From positions 310,001 to 374,000 of the forward strand of contig QXEO01001137.1 of assembly GCA_007115705.1 (NCBI GenBank): 64,000 nt of DNA, given 5' to 3'. The stretch comes from Dactylis glomerata (Eukaryota > Streptophyta > Magnoliopsida > Poales > Poaceae). Under the pieces are notes generated by a model. That model searched no databases and was not told where the DNA came from. It was given only the letters and a program-made list of their open reading frames with translations. This document shows positions 22,691-32,475 of the stretch, one piece after another. How positions within the stretch are numbered: position 1 is the stretch's first letter; every line of letters begins with the position of its first letter. The position numbers and the translations under genes were made by a program.

Positions 22691-23518
22691 AATATATACC
22701 TCTTTCACAACACCAGTTCTTTGCAAAAATGCTGTCATAGCGGAAGAAATATGGTTGCTTGCTTGCTCTTGCAAAGTATCAAGATGAAATAGAGCTTCTA
22801 CCCGCTTCTTCCATTTTGAAGCATCTCTGATACTTTCCGCCACTTCTCCTTTACCAGAGGAGCTTCTGCCAGGAACAACCTTCTCTGAACCCCCAGCAGG
22901 TGTGACACTGGGCATGGCATCCTTAGCCAAAGCTTCAGCCATTTTGTTTGCTCTTGGGGTAGAAGTCGAGGGGGCATTCTGGCGGATTGGGGCATTAGGT
23001 GTTGGACGAATTATGGCAGGTGAAGTTCTTCTCTTCAAAGGCACTTTGGGAGTAGCGACCTTCTTCCTCTTGTACTAAAGTATTAGAGGAGAAATGGTAG
23101 TAGCAGATGAAGTAGTAAGGTCTGCTATACTTACTTCCTTTCGGGCAACTGGATGGTGGCAGCGGATTTGGGAACGGCGTCCAGTTTATCACGTAGAGCA
23201 AGAGTTGGATGGCGGGAAAGAATCTTTCAGCCAGCACCGCGTATGCGTCTGCTAGAACCACGGACTCCGCGACGTTCAGTTACCACAGGTTCATCCACTA
23301 TTGGTCCTTTGTGAGAAGGTCTAGTGTCTTCCACCACCGCTGGGGCCTTATGTTTTCTGATGGGACAAGAGGCTGGTTCCTCTTTGTCATCCGTAAGCTC
23401 CTTAGATTGGGGATAGCGGACAACAGGGGCTAGATCGGGGAGAAGGAGAGTGAAAATCTGCAAGAAAGAGAGTATGAAGTACAAATCCGCAAAAAAGCTT
23501 ACTCATAGCGGAAGTGGC

Positions 23519-25238
23519 TGATGGCGCGGTGATGATGGTGTGAAAGCTTCTTCTTTAATACACGGCAACAGCGACAGAAACTTCTGGAGCCAAGTTGATG
23601 GGGGAATATGTAATAAATAACCAGCCAGTTGGGAAAACCCCAAGCGAAGGTTTTGATGAAGATAGCAGCAAGTTTTCCCTCAGTTAAGAAACCAAGGTTA
23701 TCAATCCAGTAGGAGGATGAATACGACTGAAGGTGATGCCCACTAGCTTCGCGACAGCTCCGGAAAATTTATAGGGCGCCTCGTCCGAGCTTTGCTTTGC
23801 GAGCGGCAACGTGGAACCTGCACACAAAACAACCAAATACTTTGTTCCCAACTTACGATGAGGTTGTCAATCTCACCGGTTTGCTTGAAACAAAGGGTAT
23901 GAGCATATCGAGTGGAAAGTAATAGTAATATGCGAGTAAAGTAAACAGTGCGAGTAAAGTAAATAGGTGATAGCAATATAAAGGAAATAGGACCGGGGTC
24001 CAGAGTTCACTAGCGGTGTCTCTCCATAAGATAAAATAATACATGCTGGGTAAACAAATTACAGTTGGGCAATTGATAGAATAAAGACAACGTGCATATA
24101 TCGAGAGGATCACTATGAGATTTACTCTGGGCATTACAACAAGATACATAGACCGCCATCCAACTGCATCTATGACTAATAATCCACTTGTGGCGAATCA
24201 ATCTGAGAACTCCAGAAGTATTAAGTTGCGAACAACAGATAACTGCATTAAGCAAAGTGTGTAATGTAAACAAAGCATATGCCCTCGAGCATATGAATGT
24301 TGTTTTCCGCCTAGTAGCAACAGCACATCTACAACCTTAGAGGTTTCTGTCACTCCCCGAGATTAAATAGAGGCATGAACCCACTATCGAGCATAAATAC
24401 CCCCTCTTGGAGTCACTAGCAACTACTTGGCCAAGATAGCTACTAACAATGGAGAGCATGCAAGGTCATAAACAACATAGAGATAACATAAGATAAAATT
24501 CAGTACTTCAACTCAATCATAACACCAATATTCATCGGATCCCAACAAACACAACATGTAGAATTACATAACGGTAGTCTCGATCATGTAAGGCAGCTCA
24601 CGAGACCTAAACATGAAGCACATGGTGGAGAAGACAACCATCTAGCTACTGCTATGGACCCATAGTCTAAGGTAGACTACTCACTCATCGCGCCGGAGGC
24701 AAGCATGGCGATGAAGAAGTCCTCCGGTGGCGATTCTCCTCTCCGGCAGGGTGCCAGGAAGAGCTTCTAGACCCTCCCGATCTTCGGGTCGATGGTGGCG
24801 GCGGATCGCGATGTGTTCTAGAAAAGTGATCGGGGGTTTAGGTTTTTCCCGTCGGGGGGTCTTTATAGGCGAAGGGGCGGCGTCAGAAGTGGACCAAGGG
24901 GCCCACACCATAGGCCGGCATGGGCCAGGGGTGGGCCACGCCCCCTGGTGGTGTGGCCACCCTCTGGTCCGGCTCCGTCTCCTCTTCGGTGTTCTGGAAG
25001 CTCTGTAAAATATCTGGACGTCTGGCTTTGGTTTCGTCCAATTACGAGAATATTTCCTGTGTAACTTTTCTGAAACACAAAAACAGCAGAAAACAGGGAA
25101 CTGGCACTGTGGCATCTCGTTAATAGGTTAGTTCCGGAAAATGCATAAAAATGCCATGAAGTGTAACGAAACACTAAGCAAATGGTGTAAAAACAAGCAT
25201 GGAGCATCAAAAATTATGGATACATTGGAGACGTATCA
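23519..25238 (-). repeat. 3' LTR of the nested non-autonomous element
   Basis: The minus strand begins TGATACGTCTCCAATGTATC at 25238 and ends CACCGCGCCATCA at 23519. The TATA box CTATAAAG lies near 24868-24861. A GC-rich inverted repeat (24902-24916 with 24947-24961) lies just upstream of it. Confidence 0.93.
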
Positions 25239-25252
25239 GCATCCCCAAGCTT
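25239..25252 (-). other. Polypurine tract
   Basis: The minus strand reads AAGCTTGGGGATGC immediately before the 3' LTR start. This is the plus-strand primer site. Two further copies of the same core occur inside the element near 27448 and 27509. Confidence 0.8.
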
Positions 25253-27322
25253 AACTCCTGCTCGTCCTCGAGTAGGTAAGTGATAACAAAAGAAATAATA
25301 TTTGAGGTGACATGCACCTACACAATCTTGATCATCTATGTAAGCGTTGTGCGCTGGGATCAAAAGAACTTAAAACATGGGCATGAAAGATATAATCTTG
25401 ATAGAAGAAACTTAGCAACCATGTTATAACATGAAATGAACACAAACAAAAGATCATGAAAATGAAACAATGAAAGTCAAACGTGTGTTCAAATCATAAG
25501 GAAAAACATAGCAAATGGTTTTCAGCTTGTCCTTCATGAGAGAGCAAAACATAAATGCATAGGACACCTTCCAGTTTAAGAGGGCGACTAGATACAAGTA
25601 ATTTAAGAACAAGTGAAAACAACAATATGAATCAATCAATGAAAACTTTGGGACAATGCACATTATACTCAGAATGACAACTATGCTCTCTTAACGGTGC
25701 ATAAAGATAGAAGGTGGTGACTCAACATAAAAGTAAAAGAAAGGCCCTTCGCGGAGGGAAGCAGTGATTGCAAGTTTTATAAACCTTCAAAAATTATGGT
25801 ACTTACCGGCTTTGAGCTCTCATTGCCCCCATCATAAGCATCTGGAATGGTTAGAGTTAATGCGAGAACACTTATGCTGCATATGCTTGACAAATCATAA
25901 GTTGAAAACCTCGTGTCCCGTGAAATACGAATACCCAAACCTCATGCTACTTTACTTAGAGTCCCAAGCTCTTGTCATTGTAAGTATACACGTATCATCG
26001 AGAACCGCCAATGGGGTACCTCCGTGCCCGATGACATGGAACAAGCCCACATCAAAATGATAGGACAAACAGACAATGAACACCTCGGCATCTCTTTTAT
26101 TTACCATTGGTATAGCTTTTTATTGCGAGATGCGTCGTCGAATGTTCACTATGGGCATGGTGTAAATTTCCACCATGAATTATGCATGGCTTAGATTAGC
26201 GGCCCAGACTTTTCTCTAACACGTATACAAACTCCATGATCCCGCAAGATTCCCAATTCATTTCACACCGCGAGTATCCATAAACAAAAGATCACGATAT
26301 CAACTCAAATGAAAAATAGTGCAATGTTGAAAGCTTGCCCCATGACGGCATGGCTAGGCCAATTCCTAACTTACAACTTGCAAGCATAACAACTCAACAT
26401 AAGAGACCACAATGTCAAAATTTTAAAACAAGAAAAATAAAGTGTGCCATCCGGTTCGTGAGAGCTTTACTGACCAATTTTCGCATAACACCAAAAAGAG
26501 TTTAATTTGAAGGATAGATAAAAGCAAGTCAAATGTACTTTGGAATAGCAAATTGCTAATAGGTATGTATGGTGGACAATTTGGAACAACTTGGTTTTTA
26601 GGAGTTGGATGCACGAGTAGAGCTCATACTCAGTACAAAATGAGGGCCAACAAAAGACTGGGAGCGACCAACTAAGAGAGCAATAACGGCCATAATCATG
26701 CATAGCGACAAAGCGACATTAAAAGAAGCATAAGATGGCATCAAAAGTCAAAAACTAAATGATCATAGAGGCTTATGGCGACTTAGTATGAGTCTAACAT
26801 GTGTGAGCATGCGCCAAGTCAACCCAAATAAAGCATCAAAGGAGAAAACCAAAATAATGCTTCCAAATAATTAAAACAACGCATGATTTTTTCAAAGGCT
26901 CATTAAGCAATCTCAGTCATTTGAGACAAGTCATGCTACAGCAAAACCACTAAGCATACTATCAAAAAGACATCAAGCATGACATGCAAAAGCCTAGGCC
27001 GCAGTCTACACAAGCTCCTTCTTGTACCACTTTTTTGCATAAAGCTTTTTCTCTTTTCCAACACCATTCGAACTTTTTATAAACAACTCTTTTGATGAAA
27101 ACCATCATGGACCAGAGGTCAAAATACAACTTTATGAAAATATATAACAAGATCTGAACACAAATCAAGGCGAAAATCGAAAGCTAAACGCAGTTCTAGA
27201 AAAAAGAGAACACTCAATCAAAAGAATAGAGTGAAAAACAGAGTGTTCTTGGCAAATGAAAAGCAAGGCAACTTCTCCAAAAGAATTTGTTGGGGTCCAA
27301 CCATTTATTGCAGCAAACAAAA
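25253..27322 (-). mobile_element. Shared 3' non-coding block of the nested element
   Basis: No credible gene is seen. The block is colinear with 52590-54670 on the minus strand and partly with 42180-43850 on the plus strand. It is AT-rich with many short spurious frames. Confidence 0.7.
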
Positions 27323-27529
27323 CTAAACTAAACTGAAAACTAAAAACAACTGCGCTCCAAGAAAAACGCATAATGCATGAAGCAATAAAAATATAGTGTG
27401 TTGAAAGGTGACCTGATTTTTGCCGATGAAGAAGGGGTGCCTCGGGGGCATCCCCAAGCTTTGACGCTTGTACTTCTTGGATATTTCTTGGGGTGACATG
27501 GGCATCCCCAAGCTTGAGCTTTTGTCCAT
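27323..27529 (-). CDS. Small conserved ORF overlapping two polypurine-like motifs
   Basis: This 68-codon frame starts MDKSSSLGMPMSPQEISKKY. Equivalent frames occur at 41948-42157 (plus) and 54676-54867 (minus) with similar starts. The repeated SLGMP text comes from two copies of AAGCTTGGGGATGCC. The last third is hydrophobic. It may be a real micro-ORF or only a by-product of the repeated purine motif; no function is known. Confidence 0.3.
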   Translation of the reverse strand: MDKSSSLGMPMSPQEISKKYKRQSLGMPPRHPFFIGKNQVTFQHTIFLLLHALCVFLGAQLFLVFSLV

Positions 27530-28044
27530 TCTTCAACTCATCTCATCATTCTCCAATCCCTACACTTGAAAACTTCCTTCATACAAAACTAAACACAAAT
27601 CTATTAGCAACATTAGTGTAAGCATAACATTGAATCAACCCTTTTTGCTTCAGGTTTCAACTCAAAACCACCACATATAAAGCATATAATACTGTATCAC
27701 CTTCCCCAAAAGTTTCGTGATCAAAAGAACTCAAAAAGAAAGCGATCAAGCGGCAAACACAAATATTGGCAGAAATCTGTCAAAACAGAACAGCTGACAA
27801 AGGTCGAATTTTCAGAGGGTTTTCTGTTGCTCAAATCAAAAAGTGTTCAACTAATGAAAGTTTGGATATAACCTGGGAAATATGCACAAGAAATCACAGG
27901 TCCAAAAGATATACAGAGAATTTTCACGAATTTTTACGGTGCAGCACCGAAAACTGTTTCAGGACAGCAACATCCCCAAATCTTACCTCACTCAAATTAG
28001 AGGCTTCTCTTGGCACAACAACGAAATAAAAAGGATAAGGAGCG

Positions 28045-28064
28045 GTTATTACAGTAGTAATAAC
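28045..28064. repeat. Palindrome GTTATTAC-N4-GTAATAAC
   Basis: Perfect 8-base arms flank a 4-base loop. The same palindrome is found at 41413-41432 in the plus-strand element. It lies at the start of the shared 3' block, just after the variable ORF. Confidence 0.7.
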
Positions 28065-28169
28065 TTCCAAGACTCAAATAAAAGAAAAAGAACTGAATGT
28101 AAAAACATTGGGTTATCTCCCAAGAGTGCTTTTCTTTAACGCCTTTGAGCTAGGCGCAGAAAATGCGAA

Positions 28170-28763
28170 TCAAGTAATATCAAGTGAAGCATTAAGATCA
28201 ACTGCAAAAGTCTTTTCAATAAGGCATTGTATTTCATCCACATGAGTTTTTGAAGACCCTTTGTGATCACGCTTTGGTTCACTCAAATCACTAAAAAGAT
28301 TTTTGGGACAGATCCAATCAAAATTATTTTCAAAAGCTTCATACAATCCCAAGAGCTTGCTAGGTATAGGCATCTCGGTTCCCTCATTGTTTGTACTAAC
28401 AACCTTTATAGGGGAACCAAGCTTATTAAAATGCTTAAGAACTTTCTTATCCTCAATAGCAACATCTCTAAATTCTACGCGCAAAGTTTCCAAGATAAAA
28501 GCTTTCTTTTCCGGATCCTCAATATCATGAAGCTTAAGGAACATGTATTGCATAAAAGGATTAAGGCTAGCAAACCTAGCTTCCAACATGTGAATCAAAT
28601 AAGCAGAAGAAACTTCATAACTAGGAGCAAGCTCAGCTAAAGACTTTTCCTCAACATCTTTATGCATACTAATATGATTAAAGAACTCCTCGATGTTACT
28701 TTTCCCAATAATAGAACCACTACCTACTGAGAGGTCCTCCAAAACGTACTTAGGGAACAACAT
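28170..28763 (-). CDS. Single intact ORF of the non-autonomous element (unknown function)
   Basis: This 197-codon frame starts MLFPKYVLEDLSVGSGSIIG at 28763, about 150 bases downstream of the PBS, where gag would normally begin. It shows no gag, protease, RT or zinc-finger motif. Mixed helical segments (DPEKKAFILETLRVEFRDV, KKVLKHFNKLGSPIKVVSTN) are visible and no membrane segment or signal peptide. I recall similar reading frames in Triticeae repeats without assigned function. Its persistence as an open frame beside decayed neighbours suggests either youth or use. The ORF at the same position in the 40122-45407 element is unrelated in sequence. Confidence 0.55.
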   Translation of the reverse strand: MLFPKYVLEDLSVGSGSIIGKSNIEEFFNHISMHKDVEEKSLAELAPSYEVSSAYLIHMLEARFASLNPFMQYMFLKLHDIEDPEKKAFILETLRVEFRDVAIEDKKVLKHFNKLGSPIKVVSTNNEGTEMPIPSKLLGLYEAFENNFDWICPKNLFSDLSEPKRDHKGSSKTHVDEIQCLIEKTFAVDLNASLDIT

Positions 28764-28915
28764 AATGAACTAAAGTAAAGAAATAACAACTATAAAGGAT
28801 TCTAATTTTTTTGGGTTTTTGATAAAACGATGCAAGTAAAAATAAAGTAAAAGCAAAACTTAAAACAAAGTAAAGGATGTGTGTGCAAAACTCTCCTTGC
28901 AGAAGTCTTCTTTCC

Positions 28916-28933
28916 TCCCCGGCAACGGCGCCA
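28916..28933 (-). other. Primer binding site, tRNA-Asp type
   Basis: The plus strand reads TCCCCGGCAACGGCGCCA, 10 bases from the LTR end at 28944. Confidence 0.85.
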
Positions 28934-28943
28934 GAAAACTTGT

Positions 28944-30663
28944 TGATGGCGCGGTGATGATGGTGTGAAAGCTTCTTCTTTAATACACGGCAATGGTGAC
29001 AGAAACTTCTGGAGCCAAGTTGACGTGGGAATATGTAATAAATAACCGACCAGTTGGGAAAACCCCAAGAGAAGGTTTTGATGAAGATAGTAGCAAGTTT
29101 TCCCTCAGTTAAGAAACCAAGGTTATCAATCCAGTAGGAGGACGAATACGACTGAAGGTGATGCCCACTAGCTTCGCGACAGCTCCGGACAATTTATAGG
29201 GCGCCTCGTCCGAGCTTTGCTTTGCGAGCGGCAACGTGGAACCTGCACACAACACAACCAAATACTTTGTTCCCAGCTTACGATGAGATTGTCAATCTCA
29301 CCGGTTTGCTTGAAACAAAGGGTATGAGCGTATCGAGTGAAAAGTAATAGTAATATGCGAGTAAAGTAAACAGTGCGAGTAAAATAAACAGGTGATAGCA
29401 ATATAAAGGAAATAGGACCGGGGTCCACAGTTCACTAGCGGTGTCTCTCCATAAGATAAAATAATACATGCTGGATAAATAAATTACAGTTGGGCAATTG
29501 ATAGAATAAAGAGAACGTGCATATGTCGAGAGGATCACTATGAGATTTACTTTGGGCATTACAACAAGATACATAGACCGCCATCCAACTGCATCTATGA
29601 CTAATAATCCACTTGTGGCGAATCAATCTGAGAACTCCACAAGTATTAAGTTGCGAACAACAGATAACTGCATTAAGCAAAGTGTGTAATGTAAACAAAG
29701 CATATGCCCTCGAGCATATGAATGTTGTTTTCCCCCTAGTAGCAATAGCACATCTACAACCTTAGAGGTTTCTGTCACTCCCCCAGATTAAATAGAGGCA
29801 TGAACCCACTATCGAGCATAAATACCCCCTCTTGGAGTCACTAGCAACTACTTGGCCAAGATAGCTACTAACAACGGAGAGCATGCAAGGTCATAAACAA
29901 CATAGAGATAACATAAGATAAAATTCAGTACTTCAACTCAAACATAACACCAATATTCATTGGATCCCAACAAACACAACATGTAGAATTACATAACGGT
30001 AGTCTCGATCATGTAAGGCAGCTCACGAGACCTAGACATGAAGCACATGGTGGAGAAGACAACCATCTAGCTACTGCTATTGACCCATAGTCCAAGGTAG
30101 ACTACTCACTCATCGCGCCGGAGGCAAGCATGGCGATGAAGAAGACCTCCGGTGGCGATTCCCCTCTCCGGCAGGGTGCCGGGAAGAGCTTCTGGACCCT
30201 CCCGATCTTCGGGTTGACGGTGGCGGCGGATCGCGATGTGTTTTGGAAAAGTGATCGGGGGTTTAGGTTTTTCCCGTTGGGGGGTCTTTATAGGCGAAGG
30301 GGCAGCGTCAGAAGTGGACCAGGGGGCCCACACCATAGGCCAGCATGGGCCAGGGGTGGGTCGCGCCCCCTGGTGGTGTGGCCACCCTCTGGTCTGGCTC
30401 TGTCTCCTCTTAGGTGTTCTGGAAGCTCCGTGAAATATCTGGACGTCTGGCTTTGGTTTCGTCCAATTCCGAGAATATTTCATGTGTAACTTTTCTGAAA
30501 CATAAAAACAGCAGAAAACAGGGAACTGGCACTGTGGCATCTCGTTAATAGGTTAGTTCCGGAAAATGCATAAAAATGCCATGAAGTGTAACGAAACACT
30601 AAGCAAATGGTGTAAAAACAAGCATGGAGCATCAAAAATTATGGATACATTGGAGACGTATCA
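28944..30663 (-). repeat. 5' LTR of the nested non-autonomous element
   Basis: It has the same length and ends as the 3' LTR at 23519-25238, with only scattered differences seen. A TATA box (CTATAAAG) and GC-rich inverted repeat lie at equivalent positions (about 30286-30385). It is followed by target duplication GTGGC at 30664-30668. Confidence 0.93.
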
Positions 30664-31851
30664 GTGGCAAGATACTTACATCTGGGCAGCTGCCATTCTC
30701 GTACATTGGCATTCCTAGCTTCAGATCAACATCGCGACCAACTTTGATGATGTCGCGGATCCGATGCTCGATTTCTTCAGGAGCTAACTCCTCCTTGTTA
30801 TAGCGTTGAGGGTCGTTGATTCCGCTATATTGGCACATGAGAAATGGCCGATAATGAAGAGGCTGGATCCACCATGATATCCAGCAGTGAATGGTGTCCA
30901 TGCCAGTTAGACCATCAAAGTAAAGTTTGGAAATCCGTCGTGAGACAAGCTGACATTCCTCATCTATGGTGGAGTCATCTAGGACTCCCCAGCTATCTTG
31001 TTCCTTGGCAGGACTATCAACAAAATACCTCAATCCATATTTCTTTTTGGGAGGCGCTTGATCAGCTTGATAGTAGAAGGTTCCCCGCCATCCCCTGGCG
31101 GAATCATGTGGCTTGATGTATGGATACGTCTTTCCGCTACGAGTAACAAAAGAGATAGATCCGCAGTTGCGAGGATCTCCATTTGTTTCCTTGTTATGGC
31201 GGATGTTGAAGTAAGCGGAACAGGTCTCCGCAGGGATAAACACCCAAATACCCTTCACACAGTGCCACAAATCCCGCTATGATAGTGAAGCTATTGGTAG
31301 CGATGTGGTGGAGTTGTAGCTTGTAGTGGAATAACATGCTCTTTAGAATGTGTGATGGCGGGAGACTCAGCCCATGATCGACATGGGACTTCAGCATTAC
31401 GATCACATTCTTCAGGGGCACAGGCATTGCATCATTGGGCTCGACCCGCCATTTGGAGATTTCTTTTGCTGCTATGAGCTCCTCCTACTCCATTGAGGAC
31501 AAGGTTTCCTCACCCAAATGAAAAGGGCTCCAGTAACATCCTGTAGACTTAGGGATGGCGGAATTCGCATTACCTTGCAAAGGTTCCGCCGTAGGATTTC
31601 TGTTGTCTTGGGATGCTGCAGGTTCCTTCTGATGAGATGACACCTCGGGATCCATGGCGGCTAGGAGGGTGGCAGAAATGATGTCAAGAACTTCGATTGA
31701 GGAGGATGGCGAAGCCAGGTCTGGTTCGATGTTACAAGCTCGCCGCTGATGAAAAATACCAGCTAGTGGCTTGTTGGAGTTACTGCGCTCTCGAGCGACG
31801 CTGAGGAGAGAGAGGGTGAGAGGTGTGAATGGCCAGGCTGCTCACCGTCGG

Positions 31852-31862
31852 GGTATATATAG
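31852..31862 (-). promoter_or_regulatory. TATA box of the antisense gene
   Basis: The minus strand reads CTATATATACC, about 200 bases upstream of the ATG at 31655, followed by a CT-rich leader (CACCCTCTCTCTCC). This layout is typical of a plant promoter and is independent of the LTR. Confidence 0.55.
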
Positions 31863-32239
31863 ACCCCTGGCCTCGAGATTCGTGCCTGCCATCTGCACTG
31901 TCCACCTAGCACTCCAAAAACCCTAGATCAGTGACACGTGGTCACGGGTAAAACGGTAATACTCACCAACGGTGTCTATACCACAAATCTTACCCTAGAA
32001 GGAACTACGTGGAGAAAATTACGGTGGATTTTGTGGTAAGATCTAACAGATCCCAGGAATTTCGCCAATGGAAAACTACGTCGCGTAATCCGCTATCCAT
32101 GGCGGATTGGGACTTGAAGATAAGAGGAACTGTAAGATCCACCATCCAGACGTGAAGAAGTGAGAGCTATGGTGGATGATCTTCAGCAAGGAGATCATAT
32201 CGGATGGAAATGGCGATCTTGAAGTTCCCCAGGGGCTAC

Positions 32240-32475
32240 TGTTGGGGATATACCAAATAGGTATACCAGTGACGTAGTCCTAAGCCAGCAAGCCAGGGTG
32301 GCCCATAGATAGTGGTATGGTAGGTAGTCTTACCGGGTGGCCCAGTTGCTAGAAATACCATGGCGGTATGGAGGACGCAGGAGCTTATGGAGGATTCCCT
32401 AGATAGGCCCATGTCGGATTGCCATATAGTATACGACATTGTATAGGACTTAGTCTAGGACTCCATATTGTATCC
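32240..32475 (+). repeat. 3' LTR start of the Tat-like element, truncated
   Basis: It starts TGTTGGGGATATACC directly after a purine-rich GGGGCTAC motif. The right end is not found; LINE-derived coding sequence begins at about 32476. Confidence 0.5.

Larger units (their letters stand above)
23519..30663 (-). mobile_element. Complete non-autonomous Athila-type element with GTGGC target duplication
   Basis: The two LTRs are 1,720 bases each (23519-25238 and 28944-30663) and very alike by eye. The five bases GTGGC flank both ends (23514-23518 and 30664-30668). PBS, one ORF, a shared 3' block and a polypurine tract are present. There is no gag, protease, RT or integrase. It must have been mobilised by enzymes of a related autonomous element. 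It sits in an intron of the antisense gene at 21273-31655. Confidence 0.93.
21273..31655 (-). pseudogene. Multi-exon antisense gene with putative gypsy-type transposase (PF04195-like) domain
   Basis: Exon 1 runs from an ATG at 31655 to about 30680 and ends GAT|GTAAGT. It encodes IIAGFVALCEGYLGVYP and SFVTRSGKTYPYIKPHDSAR, which resemble the 'putative gypsy type transposon' domain. The first intron holds the element at 23519-30663 and ends TTTCTTGCAG at 23458. Exon 2 covers about 23457-23145, exon 3 about 23079-22698, exon 4 about 22297-22184 (coiled coil, VVEDLVQAVNSQEKELAEKN) and exon 5 about 22110-21843 (coiled coil). The last exon is about 21786-21273 (ELAEKLKLVPLVEDCKKSA and AYYPELILDLVTSGVPET). 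A TAG near 31490, a frameshift near 31225, a TGA near 21930 and a TAG near 21660 break it. The molecular role is unknown; gag-like or plant-mobile-domain-like is a guess. Confidence 0.6.
20881..32475 (+). mobile_element. 3' part of a Tat-like gypsy element (plus strand), with nested insertion
   Basis: The plus strand ends with a polypurine-type motif (CCCCAGGGGCTAC, about 32227-32239) and an LTR starting TGTTGGGGATATACC at 32240. Upstream lie a tandem array of related purine-rich motifs and a spliced gene on the opposite strand. No pol gene is present; that part is missing or lies beyond the Athila-type element to the left. The 7.1 kb element at 23519-30663 is nested in it. Assignment to the Tat lineage rests on the antisense gene and 3' tandem repeats. 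Confidence 0.55.

Noticed and set aside
23853..24273. Frames of about 87-98 codons repeated in every LTR (also 29278-29698, 51080-51608, 60248-60776)
   Set aside because: They are LTR sequence read in chance open frames; they differ by indels between families.
24681..25115. 144-codon frame, repeated at 30106-30540 and in other forms at 52017 and 61185
   Set aside because: It lies wholly within LTR promoter sequence and is repeated because the LTRs are. It is not a protein gene.
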